Shown: positions 34,995 through 43,887, counted from the stretch's first letter. The stretch is 64,000 nucleotides of DNA from Chitinophaga polysaccharea (GCF_902150045.1 NZ_CABFVU010000001.1:2914001-2978000); one strand, 5' to 3'. Notes: generated by a model from the letters alone, not told the origin. Numbers and translations are program-made.

Positions 34995-37370
34995 CTATTC
35001 CGCTCTCAGGCTTTTCACCGGGTTGGCAATAGCTGCCCTGATCGATTGATAACTCACCGTCAGCAATGCAATCGTTACAGAAAGGAAAGCTGCCAGTGCA
35101 AACACCCACCATTCAATGTTCACCCGGTAAGTGTAACCCTGCAGCCATTTATGCATGCCCCACCAGGCCACGGGCGCTGCCAGAAGGAAAGACACGATCA
35201 CCAGCTTCACAAAATCTTTTGACAATAATGTAGTGATACCCGCTACAGAGGCGCCTAATATTTTCCGGATACCGATTTCCTTTACCCTGTTTTCTGCTAC
35301 ATAAGTGGCCAGCCCGAATAAACCAAGACAGGAGATAAATATTGTAAGCCCTGCAAACAGGCCAGCCAGCTGGCCCTGGAGCTTTTCGCTTTCAAATTTG
35401 CTGGCGTAGGCCTGATCCACAAATTTTATATCAAAGGGATAATCGGGGTTATATTTCCTGAAAATGGCTGCGGTCTTATCCAGGTTCCGGCTGGTGGAAT
35501 TGTTCCCGTTCAGTTTTATCTGCATCACATTAAAAGTCATAAACCGGCTCTTCGCGCCACATATCAGCATCGGGTTGGTAGGTTCGTACGGATTGGTAAG
35601 AATAAAGTCTTTAATAATGCCTACAATGTGCCAGTCGACACCCAGGTCACTTACTGTTTTACCGATCGGGTCTTTGAACTTCAAAATTTTCAGCGCCGAT
35701 TCATTGATAATAAGCCCGGTTGAATCTGTAGGGTATTGTTTCAGGTCAAAATCGCGGCCCTGTACAAACTGCAGGCCTGCGGTAACGCCCAGCCCTTCGT
35801 CGCACAGGTACCTGTCGAAGGACGGATTATAGTTAGGATCTTTTCCTTCCCAGTCCTGTCCCCATCCATCGCTCCATCTTTCGGTAAGGGGGGAATTTGT
35901 TTTGGTAACGGAAGTGGCAATACCAGATGCCAGCAATTCATTTTTTATCAACGCATAATTCTTGGCGATGTCGCCCGTCATGAAATGGTATACAAGATGA
36001 TCTTTGTTGTAGCCTGTATTCCGGTTGCGGGCATAATCTATTTGTTGTTTTACAATAATAGTGCAGATAATAAGCAGGATAGCAAATGTGAACTGTACCA
36101 CCACCAGTGCTTTCCTTGGTGTTATCAGCGCATTGGTTTTCTTAAAGGTGCCTTTTAATACTTTCACAGGCTGGAAAGAAGAAAGAAAGAAGGCCGGGTA
36201 GCTGCCAGCCAGCACGCCGGTGAACAGGATGAAGCCTGCAAGTCCCAGCCATGTATACATATTACCAAAGTGGAGGAACAGTTTTTTACCGGTAAGCTGG
36301 TTAAAGGCTGGCAGGCTTATCTGTACAACAATGACGGCCGCAATGCCTGCCAGGAATGCGAGGAAAACGGATTCCCCGATGAACTGGCCGATAAGGGAGC
36401 TTTTCTGGGCCCCCACTGATTTCCGGATCCCCACTTCCTTTGCGCGTTTTTCACTCCGGGCGGTGCTCAGGTTCATGAAATTTATGCAGGCGATCAGTAA
36501 TATAAATCCTGCAATGATGCTGAACAGCCGGATAAAGGTGCTGCGCCCCCCGTTATCTTCCACGCCGTTGCTGAAGCTGGAATACAGGCGCCAGCGGCTA
36601 AGGGGGTAAATACCCAGTTCCCAATTTATTCTTTTGGCCTCATCATCGTAGCGTTGTTTGAGATGTTTTATTTTAGCCTCCACTGCTGCGTAGCTGGTAT
36701 TGGGCTTCAGTAATACATAGGTAGGCGTGCTGTTGTCGTGCCAGCCCAGGTCTGTTCCTTCCCGGTATTTGGTATAGGACCGGGGCAGCAGGTAATCGAA
36801 ATTGAATCTTGAATTAGTGGGAAGATCTTTCAGAATACCGGTAACCGTGAAATTATCTTTATTATCAACTTTTACAATCTTACCCAGGGCTTCCTCAGTG
36901 CCGAATAATATTTTAGCAGTTTTTTCCGTGAGCACTATCGAATGCCTGTCGTTCAACGCTGTGAACGGATCGCCTTTCAACATAGGGAAAGTGAATATCT
37001 GCAGGAAGCCGGTGTCCACTATATTGGCCGATTTCATTACTTTTTTATCACCTGCTGTAAGCAAATAGTTATCATAGGTTACCCTGACTGCCCGCTCCAC
37101 CTCGGGCAGGTCTTTTTCCAGTGTGCCCGCCAGCAGGGAGGAAACGCCGTTCCAGCTGCGGATCTCGCCATCCATAGGCACATGATTCCATACTTCATAG
37201 ATCCGGTCTTTGTTTTGATGGAACTGGTCGTAGCTAAGCTCATCCTGTATCCAGAGCAGGATAAGCATGGTGGCGGCCATACCAATGGCCAGGCCGGTAA
37301 TATTGATGAAAGAAAACCCTTTATTTCGTAAAAGGTTCCTGTAAGCTACTTTGAAGAAATTTCTGATCAT
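34995..37370 (-). CDS. MacB/FtsX-like ABC transporter permease
   Basis: The 791-residue protein has the Bacteroidota two-copy FtsX layout: an N-terminal membrane helix (LRNKGFSFINITGLAIGMAATMLILLW), a MacB periplasmic domain (about 50-270), a first helix set (about 280-430) with SEKRAKEVGIRKSVGA, a second periplasmic domain (about 440-650), and a second set (about 665-785) with ENRVKEIGIRKILGASVAGI. The repeated EIGIRK motif marks the coupling helices to the ATPase. Such proteins work with a MacB-type ATPase, often in antimicrobial peptide export or mechanotransmission; none is encoded nearby. Confidence 0.93.
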   Translation of the reverse strand: MIRNFFKVAYRNLLRNKGFSFINITGLAIGMAATMLILLWIQDELSYDQFHQNKDRIYEVWNHVPMDGEIRSWNGVSSLLAGTLEKDLPEVERAVRVTYDNYLLTAGDKKVMKSANIVDTGFLQIFTFPMLKGDPFTALNDRHSIVLTEKTAKILFGTEEALGKIVKVDNKDNFTVTGILKDLPTNSRFNFDYLLPRSYTKYREGTDLGWHDNSTPTYVLLKPNTSYAAVEAKIKHLKQRYDDEAKRINWELGIYPLSRWRLYSSFSNGVEDNGGRSTFIRLFSIIAGFILLIACINFMNLSTARSEKRAKEVGIRKSVGAQKSSLIGQFIGESVFLAFLAGIAAVIVVQISLPAFNQLTGKKLFLHFGNMYTWLGLAGFILFTGVLAGSYPAFFLSSFQPVKVLKGTFKKTNALITPRKALVVVQFTFAILLIICTIIVKQQIDYARNRNTGYNKDHLVYHFMTGDIAKNYALIKNELLASGIATSVTKTNSPLTERWSDGWGQDWEGKDPNYNPSFDRYLCDEGLGVTAGLQFVQGRDFDLKQYPTDSTGLIINESALKILKFKDPIGKTVSDLGVDWHIVGIIKDFILTNPYEPTNPMLICGAKSRFMTFNVMQIKLNGNNSTSRNLDKTAAIFRKYNPDYPFDIKFVDQAYASKFESEKLQGQLAGLFAGLTIFISCLGLFGLATYVAENRVKEIGIRKILGASVAGITTLLSKDFVKLVIVSFLLAAPVAWWGMHKWLQGYTYRVNIEWWVFALAAFLSVTIALLTVSYQSIRAAIANPVKSLRAE

Positions 37371-37524
37371 AATATCCGCTTATAAAATCCGGGTTTGATC
37401 CTGGTAGTTCTCAAACGGGATGCCTGATACCCAGATGGCTGATTTACAAGACTATATCCTTATTATGAAAACAAAATTGTTCACTTTCAGTACAGCCGGC
37501 TGTCCGTTTTTGATACATGCCTGT

Positions 37525-38085
37525 TTACCTCCTGAACAACGCCGCATACATATGCCCTGATCCGTATAGTGAAGGTCTTTCATTCAGCCTGCCGGCAGAT
37601 GTAAACCCCGCTTCATGGAACAGCGTTTTTAAATCCCGGAATGGTACGGGATAGGGTACCCATGGATTGGACCTGGATGTTTCATATTCCACAATGAGAA
37701 AAGCCCCGTCCGGCTGCAAATGCCGGGCTATTTTATCAATAAACGCCGGCTTCCCGGGTACATAGTGCAGGGAATTGGCCATCAGTATTCCATTCAGCCC
37801 TGATACCGGTAAATCATCTGCCAGGAAATCCAGTTGCCCGGACTTTATATGAACCTGGTGAGGATCAGGCAGGGAGGCTAACCGCGGCCGCTCTTTATCG
37901 AACGCATAAATAGTGCTGCCTGGTTCCAGCAAATGGGCCAGGGCGTAGGTAAATGTGCCGGCGCCGCATCCCAGGTCAGCCCAAACTGCCGGGGCGACTG
38001 CATTGGCAGGTGTGTGCTTTATCAGCGCAATGGCGTCTTTTATATCCATAGGGCATAAATGTAGGAATTTGGGAGGGCTGTGCAA
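37525..38085 (-). CDS. Class I SAM-dependent methyltransferase
   Basis: The product carries a Rossmann-type SAM motif (VWADLGCGAGTFTYALAHLL, motif I), an acidic residue after strand 2 (IYAFDKERPRL) and DGAFLIVEYET near the end. The likely start is the ATG at 38049 (MDIKDAIALIK), giving 174 residues; the longer frame from 38085 adds 12. This size resembles small methyltransferases without substrate domains, so the substrate cannot be assigned. It stands alone, divergent from the YHS gene. Confidence 0.85.
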   Translation of the reverse strand: MHSPPKFLHLCPMDIKDAIALIKHTPANAVAPAVWADLGCGAGTFTYALAHLLEPGSTIYAFDKERPRLASLPDPHQVHIKSGQLDFLADDLPVSGLNGILMANSLHYVPGKPAFIDKIARHLQPDGAFLIVEYETSRSNPWVPYPVPFRDLKTLFHEAGFTSAGRLNERPSLYGSGHMYAALFRR

Positions 38086-38418
38086 AGCGTTGGCAGGGAA
38101 TGTACTGACCGGCTATCCGCCATCAGCAGGCCGGCCCGGGGAATGCCGGGGACTACCCGGGAATGAGAAAAGGAGGAACCCATGATTCCCCGTAGCTCAG
38201 AAGATACGGGGAATATACGGGGGAAATGTGGCTTACCTCCGGCGCAAATATGGCTTAACCGGGGAGCATCCATACTTTTGCTATACAGTCGCTTTAGGCC
38301 GCACATTTGCTGTTTCCCGCAAACTAGTTACTTTTTTCTAAACTATTGTCCTGTTCATTTTTCCTGTCCCTGTGTATTAATCCCTACTTTTGCTGCTGAT
38401 AATGAAAAATGAAGCGGC
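38086..38418. other. GC-rich divergent intergenic region with a 10-bp inverted repeat
   Basis: ATTCCCCGTA (38185-38194) pairs exactly with TACGGGGAAT (38205-38214) across a 10-nt loop. A TACTTTTG element (38385-38392) lies 27 bp before the YHS start and matches the -7 consensus for the plus-strand operon, but no -33 element is at the right distance. The rest holds no gene. Confidence 0.45.
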
Positions 38419-38733
38419 ATGAAGATTTTTATTGGATTATTTATAATGACCGTACTGGCGGCATGCGCCGGGAACGGCGGTCATGAAACCCCCGCCCGGG
38501 GAGATTCTTCCATGACAGTAGCCCCGGAGGAAAAGCAGTACGATACCGCCCTGGTGGCTAACAGGCGTGACCCTGTATGCAGGATGCCCATTAAGGCGGG
38601 CATTTATGACACTGCCCATTACCAGGGCGCTGTGATCGGATTTTGTTCTGCTGCCTGTAAAGACAGCTTCCTGTTAAATCCCGCTGCTTATACACTTGTG
38701 ATGAAAGCGGCTTCCACACCTGGCGTAAAATAA
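38419..38733 (+). CDS. YHS-domain lipoprotein
   Basis: The 104-residue product has a lipoprotein signal (LAACAGNG, Cys at residue 16) and a single YHS domain (about 52-92: DPVCRMPI, then GAVIGFCSAACKDSFLLNPAAY). YHS domains with DPVC and CSxxC cysteines bind metal, often copper, in secreted proteins. It is the first gene of the operon followed 3 bp later by a SCO-type copper protein, so it probably helps deliver copper or haem during maturation of a periplasm-facing enzyme. Confidence 0.9.
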   Translation: MKIFIGLFIMTVLAACAGNGGHETPARGDSSMTVAPEEKQYDTALVANRRDPVCRMPIKAGIYDTAHYQGAVIGFCSAACKDSFLLNPAAYTLVMKAASTPGVK

Positions 38734-38735
38734 CA

Positions 38736-39359
38736 ATGAAAAAGATCCTCCTGCTCGCATTACTGCTGTCTGCATGTAACAGGCCCGGAAAAAGGCTGCC
38801 CATCCTGGGAGAGCCTGATGTAATGGCGCATGGGCAGAACGGGAAAACGGTATACGACACCATTTATCCGGTGGTACCGCCTTTTTCGTTCACCGACCAG
38901 GACAGCCTCCCGGTAAATGAGCGGTCATTCGCCGGAAAGATCTATGTGGCAGATTTTATTTTCCTGTCGTGCCCGAACATCTGCCCGAAAATGACGGCGG
39001 AAATGAAGAAAGTATACAACACCTTCAAAGCAAATGCCGGCGTTCTTTTCCTGTCGCATACCATAGATCCGGAAGACGATTCCATTCCCCGCCTGAAGGC
39101 GTATACCACCAGCCAGGAAGTAAGCGGCCCAAAATGGCGGTTTGTGACCGGCAACCAGGATACGGTATATCACCTGGCGGAGAAAGGATATTTCTCCACG
39201 GCGTACAAAGACAGTACCGCTCCCGGGGGATATGTTCACAGCGGGGGACTGCTCCTCGTTGATAAAGCCCGGCACATACGCGGCGTATATAACGGCACAG
39301 ACCCTAAGGAAACAACCCGGCTTATAAACGATATTAACATCTTACTAAAAGAAAATTGA
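38736..39359 (+). CDS. SCO1/SenC-type copper chaperone lipoprotein
   Basis: SCO proteins bring copper or reduce cysteines in oxidase assembly. The 207-residue lipoprotein (LLLSAC, Cys at residue 14) has a thioredoxin-like fold with CPNIC (Cys79, Cys83) and His168 in GGYVHSGG, the metal-binding triad of the family. It is placed between the YHS gene and a cysteine-rich gene whose TTG start overlaps its stop. A link to the CydA-like pair downstream is likely but not proven; bd-type oxidases do not contain copper, so a haem-related reductive role is possible. Confidence 0.92.
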   Translation: MKKILLLALLLSACNRPGKRLPILGEPDVMAHGQNGKTVYDTIYPVVPPFSFTDQDSLPVNERSFAGKIYVADFIFLSCPNICPKMTAEMKKVYNTFKANAGVLFLSHTIDPEDDSIPRLKAYTTSQEVSGPKWRFVTGNQDTVYHLAEKGYFSTAYKDSTAPGGYVHSGGLLLVDKARHIRGVYNGTDPKETTRLINDINILLKEN

Positions 39360-39730
39360 AACGGATATTATCCATATGGCTTTTGTGTGTAATGCTTTTG
39401 CAAAGCACCGGCAACTGCTGGATAGTAGCCGCATTTTATCTTAACAGGAACTATATCGCCTCAGAACTTTGTATCAACCGGTTCGATCTTATTCCTGTGT
39501 GTAAAGGCTCCTGTTTCCTCGAAAAAAAAATAAAGGAAAACGATCAGCAGCAGGAAGGCAATTCAGCCAGCCGGCTTAAAGAAATTACCCTGTTCTGCGA
39601 ACCCTTTGATCTTGCCCCGGCAAAACCCGTATCTCCCGGAATTATCATCTCCTTCTGCGATTACCACTCGCCTTATTTCCCCCAGCTGCTGATCAGGCAG
39701 ATCTTCCGCCCGCCCGCTGCCATGGCTTAA
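39356..39730 (+). CDS. Cysteine-rich exported protein of unknown function
   Basis: The start is TTG, overlapping the SCO stop codon by 4 bp, which is the likely translational coupling. The 124-residue product has an N-terminal signal or anchor (MKRILSIWLLCVMLLQSTG), then NYIASELCINRFDLIPVCKGSCFLEKKI, a pattern of Cys-rich FYLNxxYI...C...C.GxC.L.KK proteins often seen beside metal genes in Bacteroidota. Cysteines 47, 58 and 62 are the most striking. No function is known to me. Operon position suggests a metal or oxidase assembly role. Confidence 0.7.
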   Translation: MKRILSIWLLCVMLLQSTGNCWIVAAFYLNRNYIASELCINRFDLIPVCKGSCFLEKKIKENDQQQEGNSASRLKEITLFCEPFDLAPAKPVSPGIIISFCDYHSPYFPQLLIRQIFRPPAAMA

Positions 39731-39767
39731 CCAGTCACTATTGCGTTAAACATCATTAAGCTACTAC

Positions 39768-40637
39768 ATGAGTATGAAATCCGGCGAAATCGCTGTGTTA
39801 TCTGCCGATATGTTTGACACTGGCAATGATTTTTTCTGGATAGGCAGCCCGGGATGTATCCCCGATAAGTACCCGCTGCTGGAACAGCCCCACAGGCAAT
39901 TGTTCTACATGCTGCTGTGCATTGAAAGCGCAGAAGGCAGTGCGGTGATAGATGGCGTTACCATCCTGCTGGATCATCCGAAAATCATTTGTGTGAAACC
40001 CGGCAGCATATGCAGCATACATATTAACCGCAATGCCAGCGGTCACGTGATCTGCTTTACAGAAGGTTTCTTCTCCCTGAGATATAACAACAATGTATTG
40101 CTCAACTTCTCATTCCTGAATAAGGAAAATGTGCATGAGGTACGTCTGAACGCCGCCAAAGCGGCAGAGTGGAGCCACATTACCCGGTTTATGGAACAGG
40201 AATTCCATCACCGCCAGAAAGGCGCCGGCAACGTGCTGCGGTCTTATCTCAATATCCTGCTCTGTAACCTGGAGCGGCTGTTTAACCCGGTGGAAGGAAC
40301 CGAGCGGAAGAACAACAAGGAAGAAAAACTGCGACAGTTCAAACTGCTGCTGGACGAACATTTCATTGCGCACAAAACGCCTTCTTTTTATGCAGGTCAA
40401 CTTAATATCACCACCAACTACCTGAATAAATTGTGCAGGGAATACAACGGGTTATCGAGCGGAGCGCTGATCCGAAAACGGATCACGCTGGAAGCCCGGC
40501 GCCTGCTACATTACACGGGACTGTCGGTAGCGGAGGTAGCCAAGGAACTTGGCTTTGAAAGCGCATCTTATTTCGTCACCTTCTTTGGAAAAAACACGGG
40601 CACAACACCCGAGAGTTTCAGAAAAAAACAACAGTAA
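39768..40637 (+). CDS. AraC family transcriptional regulator
   Basis: The 289-residue protein has an N-terminal cupin-like domain (about 1-150) and a C-terminal double helix-turn-helix (about 190-285): TPSFYAGQLNITTNYLNKLCREYNG and LSVAEVAKELGFESASYFVTFFGKNTGTTPESF. It lies 37 bp after the cysteine-rich gene and 10 bp before the small membrane protein, in the middle of the putative oxidase operon, so it may control it. The ligand is unknown. Confidence 0.9.
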   Translation: MSMKSGEIAVLSADMFDTGNDFFWIGSPGCIPDKYPLLEQPHRQLFYMLLCIESAEGSAVIDGVTILLDHPKIICVKPGSICSIHINRNASGHVICFTEGFFSLRYNNNVLLNFSFLNKENVHEVRLNAAKAAEWSHITRFMEQEFHHRQKGAGNVLRSYLNILLCNLERLFNPVEGTERKNNKEEKLRQFKLLLDEHFIAHKTPSFYAGQLNITTNYLNKLCREYNGLSSGALIRKRITLEARRLLHYTGLSVAEVAKELGFESASYFVTFFGKNTGTTPESFRKKQQ

Positions 40638-40647
40638 AAATATTTGT

Positions 40648-40776
40648 ATGTCAATCAATGAATATAACGCCGGGCCGGGAAAGAAAAACCTGCTGGGCAC
40701 CATCATCCTGTTAAACAGGATAGCAGTGGGCGTGCTCCTATGCTGCCTGATCCTGCTGTTGTTAAAATTGTTGTAG
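40648..40776 (+). CDS. Small single-span membrane protein before the CydA-like gene
   Basis: The ATG at 40648 opens a 42-residue product with a basic start (GPGKKNLLGTI) and one hydrophobic helix (RIAVGVLLCCLILLLLKLL). It is 15 bp before the large membrane cytochrome gene. Position and size recall CydX-type accessory subunits of cytochrome bd, but there is no sequence match that I can show. A longer frame starting at 40549 overlaps the AraC gene and is not favoured. Confidence 0.6.
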   Translation: MSINEYNAGPGKKNLLGTIILLNRIAVGVLLCCLILLLLKLL

Positions 40777-40791
40777 ACTAAAAATCATCAC

Positions 40792-42249
40792 ATGGATTTT
40801 CCAATGTTCCACCTCGACTGGCTGAACGACCGGTTCCTCATTGCCATGATCGCCATCGTGCATGTTTTCATCAACCACGGACTGGCAGTGGGTTTTATTC
40901 CCTACATCGCGTGGCTGGAACAAAAAGGCGTTAAAATGGCTGGTCCCACGCAGATCACAAACCCTGCCTGGGATGAAATGGTATATAAAAAAATGAAGGT
41001 GGCCTTTATCATCACTACCACCATAGGGGCTATGACGGGAGTAGGTATCTGGTTTTCCGCCGCATTGATCAGCCCTTCTTCTATCGGGAGCCTGATCCGT
41101 GTGTTCTACTTCGCCTGGTTCGCGGAGTGGGTCGCCTTTGTAACGGAGGTAGTGCTGATCATGATCTATTTCCTCACCTGGAAAAACGCCAATGCCACCC
41201 TGCGCGGAAAGCTGCGTCATATCCGCCTGGGATGGTTCCTGTCCATCTTTTCCTGGATCACTATGGCCATTATTGTATCCATACTTGGATTTATGATGGA
41301 CCCCGGCAACTGGAACAAACACCATAGCCTGCTGAACGGGTTTACCAATCCCATTTACCTGCCACAGCTCTTTTTTAGAACGCCTGCAGCCATGGTCCTG
41401 GGCGGCATCTTTGGTATGTTGCTCACCACCATTTTCGGGGAAAAAGGCAGTATAGAAAGGAGCAGGGTGTTGAAAAGCGCTGCACAGTGGATCCTGGGCT
41501 GGGCCCCGGTCACGCTGGCTGCAGCCTGCATCTATTACAACGTCATGCCGGAAGCCATGCGCGCCAATATGAGCACAGCAGTGGGTACCATGGAGTTCGA
41601 AAAATATTATGGATTGCTGAGTTATATTATTCCCGGCGCCGTATCGCTGGTGGTGCTCATCAGTATCTGGGCCTGGGCGCGGCCGGGGAGTATACGTTTT
41701 GCCTTTGTACTGGTGCCCTGCCTGGCTGCCTTTGGGTTCCTCGGCATTTTTGAAAGGGTAAGGGAATTTATCAGGAAGCCTTACGTGATAGGAGGGTATA
41801 TGTATTCCAATTTATTACGGGAAGAAGATTATCCCTTATACAAAAGGGATGGTATCCTGAAATACGCCACCTATGCGGGGGCGGCGGTTATAACGGAAAC
41901 GAATAAACTAAGTGCAGGCAGGGATGTGTTTATGTTGTCGTGCAGCCGTTGCCATACCACTAATGGCATTAATTCCATTGTAACGGTATTTGAAGGCGTA
42001 TACGGCAAAGGAGAACCACTGGAGGAAAATTCAATGGAAGCATATATTCCGAACATGCACAATGGCCGTACCTATATGCCGCCTTTTCCGGGGAATAAAG
42101 CAGAGCTGAAGGCGCTGGCCGCTTATATCCGGCATCTGCAGCTGAGCGGGGAATCGCTGGAGGGGGCACAAACCACCGGCGTAATAGTGAACCCGCTGCA
42201 AAATGTGCCTGCCGCAGAGGCATTACTGAAAGAAGAAAAGAACCCATAA
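40792..42249 (+). CDS. CydA-like membrane subunit with C-terminal cytochrome c domain
   Basis: The 485-residue protein has about nine membrane helices and is a divergent relative of cytochrome bd subunit I. In the first helix His24 and His29 lie in IVHVFINHGLAVG. In the third helix Glu112 and Glu119 (AEWVAFVTEVVLIMIYFLTW) align with E. coli Glu99/Glu107, which belong to the active haem site, and Trp130 keeps its distance from Glu119. At the place of E. coli His186 there is Arg196 (FFRTPAAM), and the Met393 place has GLLSY, so the low-spin b558 ligands seem absent. A RKPYVIGG segment near residue 328 resembles the GRQPW motif. The C-terminus (about 370-450) holds CSRCH at 384-388 and a likely Met429 ligand. 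A c-haem electron donor suits an oxygen reductase fed by cytochrome c rather than quinol. Confidence 0.7.
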   Translation: MDFPMFHLDWLNDRFLIAMIAIVHVFINHGLAVGFIPYIAWLEQKGVKMAGPTQITNPAWDEMVYKKMKVAFIITTTIGAMTGVGIWFSAALISPSSIGSLIRVFYFAWFAEWVAFVTEVVLIMIYFLTWKNANATLRGKLRHIRLGWFLSIFSWITMAIIVSILGFMMDPGNWNKHHSLLNGFTNPIYLPQLFFRTPAAMVLGGIFGMLLTTIFGEKGSIERSRVLKSAAQWILGWAPVTLAAACIYYNVMPEAMRANMSTAVGTMEFEKYYGLLSYIIPGAVSLVVLISIWAWARPGSIRFAFVLVPCLAAFGFLGIFERVREFIRKPYVIGGYMYSNLLREEDYPLYKRDGILKYATYAGAAVITETNKLSAGRDVFMLSCSRCHTTNGINSIVTVFEGVYGKGEPLEENSMEAYIPNMHNGRTYMPPFPGNKAELKALAAYIRHLQLSGESLEGAQTTGVIVNPLQNVPAAEALLKEEKNP

Positions 42250-42261
42250 AACATCAAAAAC

Positions 42262-43587
42262 ATGACAGCTTTTTTGCAGGCGGGTACGCCTGTGCCAAGA
42301 GATATCCCGTTGGATCTGCCTTTGCCGGAATGGTTGCTGGTAGTATTACTGGTAGTGTCGTTCCTGGCACATATTGTATTTGTGAACCTGATGCTGGGCG
42401 GTTCTGTGCTTATCTTATGGACGCAGCTGAAAGGGCTGAAGGATAAAGAGTACGATACCCTGGCGCATGAGATCGCACGGACCATTACGGTCAACAAAAG
42501 CCTGGCGGTAGTGCTGGGCGTGGCGCCTTTACTGAGCATCAACGCGCTTTACACCATTTACTTTTATTCCGCCAACGCCCTGACCGGGCTGATGTGGATC
42601 TCCATCATTCCACTGGTTACATTTGCCTTCCTGCTCACTTACCTGCATAAATATACGTGGCATAAGCTGGAGCATAATAAGCCGCTGCATATATCCATTA
42701 TCGCGGCAGCGGTGTTGGTGTTCCTATTTATCCCGCTTATTTTTTTAGCCAACATTAACCTGATGTTATTTCCTGAGAAGTGGGGCACCGTCAGGGGATT
42801 CGTGAGCGCTTTGGCGCTGCCTAACGTTTTTCCCCGGTACCTCCACTTTCTCTCTGCTTCCATGGCGGTAACGGGTTTGTTTTTGTGCTGGTATTTCGGG
42901 AGAAGGAATTATCCTTTTGAACGTTACTTTACTACGCTTACCCGGTACCAGGTAAGGAAGAAAACCTATTCACTGGCTCTCGCATTTTCATTGTTCCAGT
43001 TTATGATTGGGCCGGTGGTGCTGTTAACGTTGCCGGCGAAAGGGATGAACTGGCGCCTGCTGGGGATCATTTTTGCAGGAGCCGCCATTGCGCTGCCCGC
43101 CATGTACTGGATGTGGAAAGCCATTAACGGACCGGAGGAGCAGCTCAACAAACATTTTGGTAAAGTGGTGGCAGCCATGACCCTCACGGTATTGTGCATG
43201 GGCAGCGGCAGGCAGGTGTACCGGGCCAATGCGCTGGCGCCGCATAAAAAGCTGATGGCAGCCAAAACTGCGGAGTTTGAGCGCTTATCGGCCGAAGCAA
43301 GGATGCACCCGGTGCAGGAGGATGCGGAAACTCCGCCGGGAGAAGGAGGAAAAGGCGCTGCTATTTTCCAGGCTAATTGCTCGTCCTGTCACCGGCCCAA
43401 CGAAAAACTGGTGGGCCCGCCCATGACGGAAATGGTGAGCATTTATAAAAACGATGCAGCCGGTTTGCAGCACTGGATCAAAACGCCGGGAAAAAAAAGG
43501 GCAGGATACCCGCAAATGCCCGGCTTCCCGCAGTTGTCAAAAGAAGATCTGAATGAATTATCTGCATACATTCTTTCCATTAAATAG
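42262..43587 (+). CDS. Second CydA-like membrane subunit with C-terminal cytochrome c domain
   Basis: The 441-residue protein also has about nine helices and a c-type haem motif CSSCH (residues 373-377) in a C-terminal domain. Its membrane part keeps what the first subunit lacks: His37 in AHIVFVNLMLGG (spacing to Gly as in CydA), His195 in YLHFLSASMAVTG in the place of E. coli His186, Met248 in FQFMIGPVVLL in the place of Met393, and GSGRQVYRA near 317 resembling GRQPW. It has no glutamate pair in the third helix, so it is probably not the oxygen site. The start lies 12 bp after the preceding stop. The pair resembles split CydA-A'-like oxidases; the partition is inferred by eye. Confidence 0.65.
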   Translation: MTAFLQAGTPVPRDIPLDLPLPEWLLVVLLVVSFLAHIVFVNLMLGGSVLILWTQLKGLKDKEYDTLAHEIARTITVNKSLAVVLGVAPLLSINALYTIYFYSANALTGLMWISIIPLVTFAFLLTYLHKYTWHKLEHNKPLHISIIAAAVLVFLFIPLIFLANINLMLFPEKWGTVRGFVSALALPNVFPRYLHFLSASMAVTGLFLCWYFGRRNYPFERYFTTLTRYQVRKKTYSLALAFSLFQFMIGPVVLLTLPAKGMNWRLLGIIFAGAAIALPAMYWMWKAINGPEEQLNKHFGKVVAAMTLTVLCMGSGRQVYRANALAPHKKLMAAKTAEFERLSAEARMHPVQEDAETPPGEGGKGAAIFQANCSSCHRPNEKLVGPPMTEMVSIYKNDAAGLQHWIKTPGKKRAGYPQMPGFPQLSKEDLNELSAYILSIK

Positions 43588-43594
43588 CTTTCAT

Positions 43595-43750
43595 ATGTTT
43601 ATCATAGCCATTATACTATTGTTGTTCTGTATCCTTCGCCTGGTGATCCTTATCAGCAGCACGGTGCAATTATTATCAAAAGATGCGGAGCTGCTGAAGA
43701 AGCATGCAGCGGAAGAAAAGGATTACCTGCTGATAAAAGGGTTTTATTAA
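43595..43750 (+). CDS. Small single-span membrane protein after the second CydA-like gene
   Basis: From the ATG at 43595, 7 bp after the preceding stop, the 51-residue product has one hydrophobic helix (MFIIAIILLLFCILRLVILI) and a charged tail (EEKDYLLIKGFY). The longer 43553 frame overlaps the upstream gene. It is probably an accessory subunit of the membrane oxidase, but no homology is evident. Confidence 0.55.
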   Translation: MFIIAIILLLFCILRLVILISSTVQLLSKDAELLKKHAAEEKDYLLIKGFY

Positions 43751-43873
43751 TTGAAAAGAGCATGTATCAGAAATAAATGATGGCGCGGAGCTTCGCTTAA
43801 ACAACAGCCGGCCTTCATCAGGCATCCGGGTAAAAGAGGGTATATAGTACTTTGATATGTCCTCTTTTCGATT

Positions 43874-43887
43874 TTGACCAAGGTCAA
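43874..43887. promoter_or_regulatory. Crp/Fnr-type binding site (TTGACC-AA-GGTCAA)
   Basis: The site is a perfect inverted repeat, TTGAC-N4-GTCAA, in the class of Fnr/DNR/NnrR boxes. It sits upstream of TAGCTTTG (43910-43917), a good -7 element, and its centre lies about 40 bp before the predicted transcription start, a typical activator position. It precedes a Crp/Fnr-family gene, suggesting autoregulation, and may also serve the oxidase cluster. Confidence 0.6.
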
